Shown here: positions 8,277 through 16,607 of the stretch, piece by piece
Position numbering within the stretch: the stretch's first letter is position 1
How the letters are laid out: the number at the start of each line of letters is the position of its first letter
Assembly: GCA_964447205.1 (NCBI GenBank)
Contig: CAYUSB010000007.1
Span: forward strand, 62,001 to 126,000
Length of the DNA: 64,000 bases
Direction of reading: 5' to 3'
Origin: JAEUKH01 sp964447205
Lineage (GTDB): Bacteria; Myxococcota_A; Polyangia; Polyangiales; Ga0077539
Position numbers and translations under genes: made by a program
Notes under the pieces: model-generated
The model's database searches: none
The model's input: the letters and a program-made list of their open reading frames with translations, nothing else
What the model was told of the DNA's origin: nothing

Positions 8277-10478
8277 TCACCTGCGACGGGGCCCCGGGGC
8301 CTCGGAGGGGTACTCCCGCACCGCGGCGTGCACCGCGTGGTGTGACAAGACCTCCCCCAACTGGCCCGCCACGTAGGTCGCCGCGTCGGTCTCGTCGCTC
8401 TCGAAGACCTTGGCCCCCGGGCATCGGGCCAGCGACAAGAGGGCGAAGATCCGGCCCTGATGGAAGGCTCCCGCGAACACCGTCGGAGCGGCCGTGTAGG
8501 GCCCGTCGAGGGCGTCGAGGGCGTCGCAGTGTGGGAGCGAGACGGTCTGCCGACGGCGCACCACCGTCCCGATCGCGCCCTCCTTGGCCTTGTGACGTCG
8601 GCCCAGGAGGTGATCGCCGCCCACCACTGCCACCACTGCGAACTCGTCGCGGTCGATGTCGTACTGCGACACGGTCACCACGGAGGCGGCCACGTGGGCG
8701 TGGACGATCCGGGCCACCAGGGCGCAGGCGTGGCCCGCGTCGGGCGCGAACGACAGGTCCATGAGCTCATCGAAGAGGTCGCTCAGCAGGTCTTTGCCGC
8801 GCTTGAAGGGCCCTGTCGGGACCGGGAGGGCCGCGGGGCCCGAGGCCGCCGCCGGGGTCGCGGGGGCTTCGGCCGCCGGGGCCGCGGCCGGGGGCGTCTC
8901 GTTGAGGGCGGTCGAGACCACGATCGATGCGGCCTGGCCCTCCGCCACCTTCTGCTCGGCCTGAACCGCCGCGATCAGGCTCGGGGTCGCCGCGGGAACC
9001 TCCGCCGAGGGCGTACGGTTGCGTCCGCGCTTCTTCTTCTTCTTGCCCTTGCTCACCCCGGGGCTGGACGCCCTGCCGGTGTCGGCCTCTGCGCCGCTGG
9101 AGGACTCGGTCTCGGTCTCGGCCCCGCCCTCCTCGGCCCCGTCGTCCTGGGCAGGTTGGGCCGCGGCGTCGGCGGCGATCGGGGTGACCTCCTGGGCCGC
9201 CGGGGTGGGCTGCGTCGCGGGCTCGGGCGGCGCGGCTTCGACCGCCTCGGGGCCGGCGGGCTCGGGGGCCGGAGAGGCTGCGGGCTCGGGGGCTGGGGCC
9301 GGGGCGGCTGCGGGAGCCGACTCGGGGGCTGGGGCCGGGGCGGCTGCGGGAGCCGACTCGGGGGCTGGGGCGGCCTCCACGGGCTGCACCGGGGCGGCAG
9401 CCACAGGCTCGGGGGCGGCGGGAGCTTCGGGCGAGGGGGCGACGGGCGCAGCGGTCTCGACCGGGGCCGCAGGCGCGGGGGGCTCGGCCTCGACGACGAT
9501 CGAGGGCTCTGCCTCGGGGGCCGGGGGGGCTTCGTGCGCGACCACCGCGTGCACGACCCCGTTGATGGGCTCCGCAGGGCCCGCGGGAGCCAGCGAGGCG
9601 GGGCGCGCAGGCAGCGGGGGGCGGAGCTGGATCTCAGGCTCTCCCCGCCAGTCTTTCCAGCGCAGGACGAGCACCGGCGGGGCCTCCGGCTGCGTGGCGA
9701 AGCTGTGATCGAACACCGCGACCATGACGTACCTGCCCCGGGGCCGCGTGGCGAGGGCCCGCCGGAGCAGGGCGAGGGTCTGGCGGGCGATCTGCTCGGC
9801 CTGGCCTGCCGTCGTGCCCGCGGGAACCGAGAAGACCCGCTCGCGGTACACGAGGGGCATGGTCTGGCTGGGCTCCTCGTCGCGTTCGAACAGGAGGGTG
9901 GGCGTCGGGAGGGCGTCGCCCGATGGGGCCGAGGCGCTCACCGGGCTCGGGGCCTCTACGGCGACCGGGGGCGTCGCCGCGACGGGGGCGGTCTCGGGAG
10001 AGGGGTCGGTGACCTTGGGGGCAGTCTCGGCGGCCGGGGTCGGCGCGGCCTCGGCGGTCGGGGCGGAGACGACCGCCGTCTCCGGGGCCGCGGGTGTCGC
10101 TGCCGCTGTCTCCGGGACCGCGGGTGCCGCCGGAGGGGCTTCGACTACGGGGGCTACGGGGGCTGCCAGAGCGGGGGCTTCGACGGCCGGGGCGGGGGCC
10201 ACGGGTGCGGTCTCCGGGGCCGCGGGTGCCGCCGCAGCGGGCTCCGGGGCGGCAGGCCGAACGCTGTCCCCTGCCCGCAGGGGACGGATCAGGAAGCGAC
10301 CGCGAGACTCCAGGTCGAGGACCCGGACGACCCCGTCTCCATCAAACTCGCACTTGAACTTCTTGATCGCGGTGCCACCTCGAGCGTGGGTGAGGGCCCC
10401 GGCCCAGGAGTCCGCGTCGACGGTGACGGTGGCGGCGGTACCACCGGAAGGTGCAGGCAGCTCGACGACCCAGCGCAT
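8277..10478 (-). CDS. GAF-domain protein with long Ala/Pro-rich linker
   Basis: The protein has 733 residues. The ATG at 10478 starts MRWVVELPAPSG; further upstream the frame reads through the divergent promoter region, so earlier starts are not credible. Residues 1-75 form a small beta-rich domain (VTVDADSWAGALTHARGG, KFKCEFDGDGVVRVLD). Residues about 80-560 are low-complexity Ala/Pro/Glu with one embedded beta segment (YRERVFSVPAGTTAGQAEQ through YVMVAVFDHSF). The C-terminal 170 residues resemble a GAF domain (ARIVHAHVAASVVTVSQYDIDRDEFAVVAVVG, GTVVRRRQTVSL, FESDETDAATYVAGQLGEVL), usually a small-ligand or regulatory sensor. There is no transmembrane segment or kinase domain. It is divergent from the response regulator at 10578, so a signalling role is possible; ligand unknown. 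Confidence 0.75.
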   Translation of the reverse strand: MRWVVELPAPSGGTAATVTVDADSWAGALTHARGGTAIKKFKCEFDGDGVVRVLDLESRGRFLIRPLRAGDSVRPAAPEPAAAAPAAPETAPVAPAPAVEAPALAAPVAPVVEAPPAAPAVPETAAATPAAPETAVVSAPTAEAAPTPAAETAPKVTDPSPETAPVAATPPVAVEAPSPVSASAPSGDALPTPTLLFERDEEPSQTMPLVYRERVFSVPAGTTAGQAEQIARQTLALLRRALATRPRGRYVMVAVFDHSFATQPEAPPVLVLRWKDWRGEPEIQLRPPLPARPASLAPAGPAEPINGVVHAVVAHEAPPAPEAEPSIVVEAEPPAPAAPVETAAPVAPSPEAPAAPEPVAAAPVQPVEAAPAPESAPAAAPAPAPESAPAAAPAPAPEPAASPAPEPAGPEAVEAAPPEPATQPTPAAQEVTPIAADAAAQPAQDDGAEEGGAETETESSSGAEADTGRASSPGVSKGKKKKKRGRNRTPSAEVPAATPSLIAAVQAEQKVAEGQAASIVVSTALNETPPAAAPAAEAPATPAAASGPAALPVPTGPFKRGKDLLSDLFDELMDLSFAPDAGHACALVARIVHAHVAASVVTVSQYDIDRDEFAVVAVVGGDHLLGRRHKAKEGAIGTVVRRRQTVSLPHCDALDALDGPYTAAPTVFAGAFHQGRIFALLSLARCPGAKVFESDETDAATYVAGQLGEVLSHHAVHAAVREYPSEAPGPRRR
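9285..9373. repeat. 36-bp tandem repeat inside the GAF gene linker
   Basis: Two perfect 36-bp copies (9285-9320 and 9321-9356) and a partial third copy encode a 12-residue Ala/Pro/Glu/Ser unit in the linker. Such units change copy number by slippage. Confidence 0.85.
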
Positions 10479-10577
10479 GAGGTGATCCCACTCAGAGGAA
10501 AGGCCCGAAAGGGACCCTCGCCGGGCGTAACAGACGCCTGCTCGCGCCGTCAAGGCAACGCTTGTATCGTCGCCCGG

Positions 10578-11267
10578 GTGCGGATCACCGTCGTCAGCGC
10601 CATGCCCCCCGCCGAAGCCGCTGAGGCCCTGCGCGACCTCGGCTGTTCGGTGCGAGAGGCCCCGGCCATGGCCCCCGCCGCCGAGTACACCCGCGACGTC
10701 GATGTCCTGGTCATGGAAGCTGGAGAGGACGCAGAGGTCGGGCGATTTGTCCTCGGGCGGGTGCGGGCGTTGGAGGTGACCGTCCCCGTGCTCCTCGCGG
10801 TGCGGACGTCGCAGCTCACCCGCGTCGATCCGGCCTGGAGCTACGACGACCTGATCCTTCAGCCCTACGTCCCCCAGGAGCTGTACGTCCGGCTCCGCAC
10901 CCTGGAGTGGCGGGCCTCGGAGTTTGCCCACCCCGAGCGCATCAAGCTCGGGGCCCTGCTCCTCGACCTGGCCGCCCACGAGGCCTCGCTCGGGGGCCGT
11001 CGTCTCCCGCTGACTCCGCGTGAGTTTGCCCTCCTGACCCACCTGGCCCGTCACCGCGGCCGGGCCCTCGGCCGGGCGTCCATCCTGCGCGACGTCTGGC
11101 AGACCCGGTCGACTGACACCCGGACCCTCGACGTGCACATCCGCCGGCTGCGGGTTCACCTCGGAGACGCGGTTGTGCTGGAGACCGTACGCGGGGTGGG
11201 GTATCGCCTCGGGGCCGCCCCGCCGATGACCCCCCGCGGGACGGTGGGAGCCTTTGACCCGCCATGA
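10578..11267 (+). CDS. OmpR/PhoB-type response regulator with degenerate receiver
   Basis: The protein has 229 residues with a GTG start; upstream codons of the frame belong to the divergent GAF gene. Residues 1-110 have the layout of a receiver domain, but the phosphate-accepting Asp is replaced by Glu (VLVMEAGED, Glu-47) and the conserved Lys before Pro is Gln (ILQPY, residues 93-97). Phosphorylation is therefore unlikely. Residues about 120-215 are a clear winged-helix DNA-binding domain (LTPREFALLTHLARHRGRALGRASILRDVW, TRTLDVHIRRLRVHLG, ETVRGVGYRLG). The protein is probably a constitutive or ligand-controlled transcription factor. An AT-rich TATCGT lies only seven bases before the start, suggesting a leaderless mRNA. 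The stop overlaps the pdxA ATG by four bases. Confidence 0.85.
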   Translation: MRITVVSAMPPAEAAEALRDLGCSVREAPAMAPAAEYTRDVDVLVMEAGEDAEVGRFVLGRVRALEVTVPVLLAVRTSQLTRVDPAWSYDDLILQPYVPQELYVRLRTLEWRASEFAHPERIKLGALLLDLAAHEASLGGRRLPLTPREFALLTHLARHRGRALGRASILRDVWQTRSTDTRTLDVHIRRLRVHLGDAVVLETVRGVGYRLGAAPPMTPRGTVGAFDPP

Positions 11268-12253
11268 TCCATCTCGCTGTCTCCACGGGCTGCCCCTCGG
11301 GCATAGGCCCTGAGGTCTCGGTGGCCGGGGCCCACGCGGCCCTCGATCGCCACGCCGACCTCCGGGTGACCCTCTTCGGCGACCCCGGGGCCCTCGCCGA
11401 CGCCGCCGCGATGCGGGGCCTGTCCCTCCAGCGCCCCGGGCTCTCCCTGGTGGCCACCTCGTCCCTGCGCCCCGACGCCCGGGTGCCGGGGCGTCCGGGC
11501 CCTTCGGTGGGTCTGGCCCAACTCGCCGCCGTCGACGCCGCGGCCGAGGCGGTGCGGTCGGGCGAGGCTCACGCCCTGGTGACGGCCCCGGTGAGCAAGC
11601 GGGCCATCGCCGACGCGGGGGTCGACTTCCGCGGGCACACCGAGCACCTCGCCGCCCGCTGGGGCGTCGGCCGGGTGGTGATGCTCTTCGCGGGGCCGCG
11701 TCTCCGTACTTCCCTGGTGACCACCCACCTGCCCCTGGCTGAGGTCTCCCGAGCCATCACCTTCGAGGCCGTGCACGAGACCATCCTCCTCACGGCCGGG
11801 GCCTTGCGGGGCTGGTGGGGTCTTGCGCGACCGCGGGTGGGCGTGAGCGGGCTCAACCCCCACGCGGGCGAGGGAGGGCTCCTGGGAGACGAGGAGGCCC
11901 GGGTGATCGGTCCGGCCGTCGAGGCGGCCCGGGAGGCCCTCGGAGGCGGGGTCGAGCTGGTGGGCCCCCTGCCCGCGGAGGCGGTGTTTCGCCAGGCCCG
12001 CGACGGCCGTTGGGACGCCGTGGTGGCCATGTATCACGACCAGGCCACGGTGGCCTCGAAGCTCCTCGACTTCGGCGAGGCGGTCAATGTGACCCTGGGG
12101 TTGCCGCACGTCCGCACGAGCGTCGATCACGGGACGGCGTACGACCTCGCGGGCCGGGGCGAGGCCGATGCGGGCGGGATGGTGGCCGCGTTGTCCCTGG
12201 CCCGCACCCTGGCCCTGGGCATCCCCGCCCCACCTCCCAAACACGGAGATTGA
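11264..12253 (+). CDS. pdxA: 4-hydroxythreonine-4-phosphate dehydrogenase PdxA
   Basis: The protein has 329 residues, the usual length. PdxA oxidises 4-phosphohydroxy-L-threonine with NAD(P) in the DXP-dependent route to pyridoxal 5-phosphate. Signature segments are visible in order: the N-terminal GCPSGIGPEV, the TAPVSKRAIADAGVDFRGHTEHLA metal/substrate region, GLNPHAGEGGLLGDEE, AMYHDQATVASKLLDFGEAVNVTLGLPHVRTSVDHGTAYDLAG-type residues, and GEADAGGM near the end. The histidines in HTEH, YHDQ and VDHG correspond to metal ligands. The start overlaps the response-regulator stop (ATGA), so the two are translationally coupled, an unusual pairing. Confidence 0.93.
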   Translation: MIHLAVSTGCPSGIGPEVSVAGAHAALDRHADLRVTLFGDPGALADAAAMRGLSLQRPGLSLVATSSLRPDARVPGRPGPSVGLAQLAAVDAAAEAVRSGEAHALVTAPVSKRAIADAGVDFRGHTEHLAARWGVGRVVMLFAGPRLRTSLVTTHLPLAEVSRAITFEAVHETILLTAGALRGWWGLARPRVGVSGLNPHAGEGGLLGDEEARVIGPAVEAAREALGGGVELVGPLPAEAVFRQARDGRWDAVVAMYHDQATVASKLLDFGEAVNVTLGLPHVRTSVDHGTAYDLAGRGEADAGGMVAALSLARTLALGIPAPPPKHGD

Positions 12254-12287
12254 ACCTCCGTACGAACCTGGGCAGAATGTCCGGCCG

Positions 12288-15125
12288 GTGAATGATCGCA
12301 TTGTCGTGCGCGGCGCGCGCACCCACAACCTGCAGTCCGTCGACGTCTCGATCCCCCGCGGCAAGCTCGTGGTGGTGACGGGGCCGAGCGGCTCAGGCAA
12401 GAGCTCGCTCGCCTTCAACACGATCTACGCCGAGGGGCGGCGACGGTATGTCGAGTCTCTGTCGGCCTATGCCCGGCAGCTCCTGGGGCCCATCGCGCGG
12501 CCCGAGGTCGAGAGCATCGAGGGGCTCTCCCCGGCCATCGCGATCGAGCAGCGGGCCCTCGGCCGCAACCCCCGGTCGACGGTGGGGACGGTCACGGAGA
12601 TTGACGATCACCTGCGGCTCTTGATGGCCCGGGCGGGGGAGCCCTTCTGCCCCCGCTGCGGCCGGTCGGTGCACGCGAGCACGGTGACGGAGATGGTCGA
12701 CGCCGTCCTGGCCTTCGGGGCCGGGGCTCGGGCGAGCATCATGGCCCCGGCCGTGCGTGGCGAGCGGGGCCATTTCGCCGAGCGCCTCGACGCGTGGCGG
12801 CGCGAGGGGTTCGTGCGGGTCCGGGTCGACGGAAGGCTGAGCGACCTGGGCGACGAGATCGTGCTCGACCCGCGGGAGCGCCACGACATCGACCTGGTCA
12901 TCGACCGGGTGCAGGTGAAGGAGGGGGTGCGCTCGCGGGTCCTCGACGCCGTCGAGCTGGCCCTGCGGCACGGGCACGGGCTCGTGCGGGTGGTGCCCCT
13001 GGAGGGGGCCGACCTGCTCTTGTCCGATCGGTTCGCGTGTGCCCCGTGCGGGTTGACCCTGCCGCCGATCGAGCCGGCCCTGTTCTCGTTCAACGCCCCG
13101 AGCGGGGCGTGCCCGGTGTGTCACGGGCTTGGGGTGCGGAGCGTGGCCGACCTGGCCCGGCTCGTCCCCGACGCGACCAAGAGCATCCGGGGAGGGGCCC
13201 TGGCGAGCTTCAAGAGGTCCCAGCTCCCGCGCGAGCTCGATCGGTACGCCCGCTCGATGGGGGTCGACCTCGACGAGCCGTGGCAGACCCTGCCCGAGCG
13301 GGCCCGCGACGAGATCCTCTACGGCGACGGCGACGAGTTCGTCGGAGTTCTCGGCCTGCTCGAGCGCCGCAACCGGGTCGGGGCCCGGGGCGACGACGAC
13401 GACGACGACGACGTCGACCCCGACGCCCGGTGGCGCCGCGAGGCCCCCTGCGACGCCTGCGGGGGGCTCAGGCTCTGCCCCGAGGCCCTCGCCGTAACGC
13501 TCGGAGGGGTCAACATCGCCGCCCTGTCGGCCATGCGGGTGCGGCCCCTGCACGCGTTTCTCCGCGGGCTCGACTTCCCCCCGCGGGTCAAACACATCGT
13601 CGAGAGGCTCCAGCAGGAGCTCGTCTCGCGCCTCGGGTTCCTCGACGCCGTCGGCCTGCCGTACCTCGCGATGAACCGCCCCGCGGCCACCCTCTCCGTC
13701 GGCGAGGGCCAGCGGGTGCGCCTCGCCACCCAGATCGGGTCCGCCCTCGTCGGGGTCCTCTACGTCCTCGACGAACCCAGCGTGGGCCTCCACCCCCGCG
13801 ACGCCGAGCGCCTCCTCGCCACCATCCGGGCCATGGTCGACCGCGGCAACTCCGTCCTCCTGGTCGAGCACGACCTCGACACCGTGCGGGCCGCCGAGTA
13901 CGTCATCGACCTCGGCCCCGGAGCCGGGGTCAAGGGAGGTCGGCTCGTCGGCGAGGGAACCCCCCCCGAGCTCGCCGCCCAGACCGCCAGCGTCACCGGC
14001 CCATGGCTCTCGGGGGCCCGCCGGATCGAGGTCCCCAGGGCTCGTCGCCACCCCTGGGGGCAGCTACGGATCGTGGGGGCCTCCCTGCACAACCTCCGCG
14101 ACGTCTCGGTCGAGATCCCCCTCGGGCTCCTCGTGGCCGTCACGGGGGTGTCGGGCAGCGGCAAGAGCTCGCTCATCCTCGGGACCCTCGTGCCCCACCT
14201 CCGGGCCCGCCTCTACGCCCAGGCCCGCAGCGACGACCTCCCGCCCCTGCGGGCCCTGGAGGGGGTCGACCAGCTCGATCGCCTCGTGGCCGTCGACGCC
14301 TCGCCCCTCGGCCGCACGCCCCGCTCGTCGCCGGCTACCTACATCGGGGTCTTCGCCCTCCTGCGGGAGCTGTACGCCACCCTGCCCGAGGCCCGGGCCC
14401 GGGGCTTTCGCAGCGGTCGCTTCAGCTTCAACGTCCGCGGAGGCCGCTGCGAGACCTGCCAGGGCGAGGGGGTTCGGCGGGTCGAGATGCACTTCCTGCC
14501 CGACGTCACCGTCCCCTGCGAAGCCTGCGGGGGCACCCGGTACGAACCCGAGACCCTCTCGGTGCGCTACCGCGGCCACTCCATCGCCGACGCCTTGAGC
14601 ATGAGCGTCGAGGATGCCCTCGGGGTCTTCGAGGCCATCCCCAAGGTGCGCGACCTCCTCCTGGCCCTGCAAGACGTCGGGCTCGGCTACCTGCGCCTCG
14701 GGCAGCCCGCCACCACCCTCTCCGGCGGCGAGGCCCAGCGGGTCCGCCTCTCGCGCGAGCTGGCCCGCCGGGCCACGGGGCGCACCCTGTACGTCCTCGA
14801 CGAGCCCACCACGGGGCTCCACCTGCAGGACATCGACCTGCTCCTCCAGCTCCTCGAGCGCCTCGTCAGCCACGGCAATACGGTGGTGGTGATCGAGCAC
14901 CAGATGGACGTGGTCAAGCGGGCGGACTGGGTGATCGACCTGGGCCCCGACGGCGGCGACGAGGGCGGCGAGGTGGTGGTGGTGGGGAGCCCCGAGCAGG
15001 TGGCGGCGAGCCCGCGGTCGCTCACGGGCCTGGCCCTCGGACCCCTCCTGGGAGACCGTCGGTCCCCGGAGAGTCCTTCGCCCGGGCCTCGTCCCCGAAA
15101 GGCCCGCCGGGCCGCGATCCCTTGA
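12288..15125 (+). CDS. uvrA: Excinuclease ABC subunit A (UvrA)
   Basis: The protein has 945 residues, typical for UvrA. It is the ATP-dependent damage-recognition subunit of nucleotide excision repair and loads UvrB onto lesions. The N-terminal IVVRGARTHNLQSVDVSIPRG is diagnostic and supports the GTG at 12288. Two ABC ATPase units are present: Walker A GPSGSGKSS at residues 32-40 and GVSGSGKSS starting at residue 620, with signature segments SVGEGQRVRLATQIGS and LSGGEAQRVRLSREL. Zinc-binding cysteines appear as CPRCGRS, CAPCG, CPVCHG and CDACGG, and the second-module CETCQGEG...CEACGG. The first-unit signature reads SVGEGQ rather than the usual SGGE. A run of seven Asp (about 13390-13413) sits in a shortened loop before CDACGG. 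It follows pdxA by 34 bases. Confidence 0.96.
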   Translation: MNDRIVVRGARTHNLQSVDVSIPRGKLVVVTGPSGSGKSSLAFNTIYAEGRRRYVESLSAYARQLLGPIARPEVESIEGLSPAIAIEQRALGRNPRSTVGTVTEIDDHLRLLMARAGEPFCPRCGRSVHASTVTEMVDAVLAFGAGARASIMAPAVRGERGHFAERLDAWRREGFVRVRVDGRLSDLGDEIVLDPRERHDIDLVIDRVQVKEGVRSRVLDAVELALRHGHGLVRVVPLEGADLLLSDRFACAPCGLTLPPIEPALFSFNAPSGACPVCHGLGVRSVADLARLVPDATKSIRGGALASFKRSQLPRELDRYARSMGVDLDEPWQTLPERARDEILYGDGDEFVGVLGLLERRNRVGARGDDDDDDDVDPDARWRREAPCDACGGLRLCPEALAVTLGGVNIAALSAMRVRPLHAFLRGLDFPPRVKHIVERLQQELVSRLGFLDAVGLPYLAMNRPAATLSVGEGQRVRLATQIGSALVGVLYVLDEPSVGLHPRDAERLLATIRAMVDRGNSVLLVEHDLDTVRAAEYVIDLGPGAGVKGGRLVGEGTPPELAAQTASVTGPWLSGARRIEVPRARRHPWGQLRIVGASLHNLRDVSVEIPLGLLVAVTGVSGSGKSSLILGTLVPHLRARLYAQARSDDLPPLRALEGVDQLDRLVAVDASPLGRTPRSSPATYIGVFALLRELYATLPEARARGFRSGRFSFNVRGGRCETCQGEGVRRVEMHFLPDVTVPCEACGGTRYEPETLSVRYRGHSIADALSMSVEDALGVFEAIPKVRDLLLALQDVGLGYLRLGQPATTLSGGEAQRVRLSRELARRATGRTLYVLDEPTTGLHLQDIDLLLQLLERLVSHGNTVVVIEHQMDVVKRADWVIDLGPDGGDEGGEVVVVGSPEQVAASPRSLTGLALGPLLGDRRSPESPSPGPRPRKARRAAIP

Positions 15126-15173
15126 CCGCCACGGCCGCCAGCACGTACATCCCCGACCGAGGAGAGACCGCCC

Positions 15174-15584
15174 ATGAGCGAACGGAAGGCACGCATTCTT
15201 GTAGCCAAGCCAGGCCTCGACGGTCACGACCGGGGCGCCAAGGTGGTCGCCCGGGCCCTGCGCGACGCGGGCTTCGAGGTGATCTACACGGGGCTGCATC
15301 AGACCCCGGACATGATCGCCGCGGCGGCGGTGCAGGAGGACGTCGACGCCGTGGGGCTGTCGATCATGTCGGGGGCTCACAACACCCTCTTCCCCGCGGT
15401 GATCGAGGCCCTCAAGCGGCGCGGGGTCGACGATGTCCAGGTGTTCGGCGGGGGGATCATCCCCGAGCAGGATTTCGCCCGCCTCACCGAGGCCGGGGTG
15501 TCGAAGGTCTTCACCCCGGGTACGGCCCTCGGCGACATCGTGCAGTGGGTCCGCGACCACGTGAAGGCCCGCGATTTCGTGTGA
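15174..15584 (+). CDS. Stand-alone B12-binding domain protein (methylmalonyl-CoA mutase C-terminal type)
   Basis: The protein has 136 residues. It begins RKARILVAKPGLDGHDRGAKVVARALRDAG, containing the DGHDRG cobalamin-binding motif whose His coordinates cobalt. LSIMSGAH and VFGGGIIPEQD are the following conserved loops of the mutase small domain. This domain usually ends methylmalonyl-CoA or isobutyryl-CoA mutases, or acts as the separate small subunit. No large mutase subunit is nearby, so its partner must be elsewhere. GAGGAGA at 15160-15166 is a good ribosome-binding site. Its 3' end is six bases from the convergent beta-propeller gene. Confidence 0.88.
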   Translation: MSERKARILVAKPGLDGHDRGAKVVARALRDAGFEVIYTGLHQTPDMIAAAAVQEDVDAVGLSIMSGAHNTLFPAVIEALKRRGVDDVQVFGGGIIPEQDFARLTEAGVSKVFTPGTALGDIVQWVRDHVKARDFV

Positions 15585-15590
15585 AGCCCC

Positions 15591-16607
15591 TCAGGCCTCC
15601 GACAGACGCAGCGTGAGGAGCTCGGCGGGCCGCGACGGATCGTCCAGGTCGACGACCATCCAGGCGAGGTCGGGGGCCCCGGGGCAGAAGGCCAGCCCCT
15701 CTCCCTTGCGGGTCTCGGGTGCGCCGTCCGCGCCGACAATCCGGGCGTATCCTGCTTCGCCCGCGGCCGTGAGGTACCCGAGGGCGACCCCGAGGTTGGC
15801 GCCGTCGTCGTAGGTGTTGGGCGAGGCCTCGGCGGCGGCGATCCAGGCCACCCCGTCGCGGGGAAGGGGGCTTCCCGCGGGGGGCCCCGGGGCGGCGTCG
15901 GTGAAGGTCCAGGGGACCCCATCGATGCGTCCGAGGTCCCAGTGGGTGACGTCCCGGAGGTCGGCCCCGAGGGATGCGGTGGGATCGACCTCGGCCCGAC
16001 GGAGGTAGTCGACGAAGGCGTCGAGGGCGAGGGTGGCGGTGGCGTTGCAGGGGCTGCGACCGTCGCGGGGGGCCCCGTTGCCGCGTTGGAAGAGCCACAG
16101 GCGGTCGCCGAGGGGGCAGACCCCCTCGAGGTTGAGCTCGCTCCCGGAGAAGCCCGGGTGGGCCTTGAGGGCGGCGTACAGTCCCGGGGCCTCGAAGAGC
16201 CGCGGGGGGCTTTCGGGGTCGTCGATGCGCACCACCCGGCGCCGAGCCAGGGTCGAGCCCGAACCGAACCCCACGAGGCCCCCGTCAGGCAGCACGAGGC
16301 AGCACTCGAGGTCGGCCTTGGCGGCCTTGTTGCCCCGGTCGGTCCCAAACTGACGGACCCCCTCGCTCGCAGGCAGGAGCAGGGCTTCGGCCAGCCCCGT
16401 GTTCGGGTCGACGTGGGCCACGATGTGGGTGTCGTCTTGTACGACGGCGAGGGCCCCGTGCCACCAGGCCAGGCCCGAGGCGGCCCGCACCCAGCCGGGG
16501 CGATCGACCGAGGGGTCGGGCCCGTCCCGGTACATCATCGGGACCGCGGACACGACGGTCACGCGGAGGCGAGGGTCGGGGTGCGTGGTGCGGGGTCGGG
16601 GGGTCAT
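15591..16607 (-). CDS. Predicted beta-propeller protein coupled to rtcR (DUF6929-like)
   Basis: The protein has 338 residues. The ATG at 16607 overlaps the rtcR stop (ATGA at 16604-16607), so it is translationally coupled to the regulator. No signal peptide is visible, so it is probably cytoplasmic. Blade-like segments include SGLAWWHGALAVVQDDTHIVAHVDP, KADLECCLVLPDGGLVGFGSGS, NLEGVCPLGDRLWLFQRGNG and KGEGLAFCPGAPDLAWMVVDLDD. From memory the motif KADLE followed by GSGS resembles the DUF6929 family, which has no known activity. Because it shares an operon with rtcR rather than with rtcBA, a sensing or RNA-damage-related role is conceivable, but this is only context. Confidence 0.75.
   Translation of the reverse strand: MTPRPRTTHPDPRLRVTVVSAVPMMYRDGPDPSVDRPGWVRAASGLAWWHGALAVVQDDTHIVAHVDPNTGLAEALLLPASEGVRQFGTDRGNKAAKADLECCLVLPDGGLVGFGSGSTLARRRVVRIDDPESPPRLFEAPGLYAALKAHPGFSGSELNLEGVCPLGDRLWLFQRGNGAPRDGRSPCNATATLALDAFVDYLRRAEVDPTASLGADLRDVTHWDLGRIDGVPWTFTDAAPGPPAGSPLPRDGVAWIAAAEASPNTYDDGANLGVALGYLTAAGEAGYARIVGADGAPETRKGEGLAFCPGAPDLAWMVVDLDDPSRPAELLTLRLSEA

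Noticed and set aside
8460..10577. Plus-strand extension upstream of the response regulator rich in Gly/Arg
   Set aside because: Antisense to the GAF gene; the regulator starts at the GTG at 10578 where the receiver-like domain begins.
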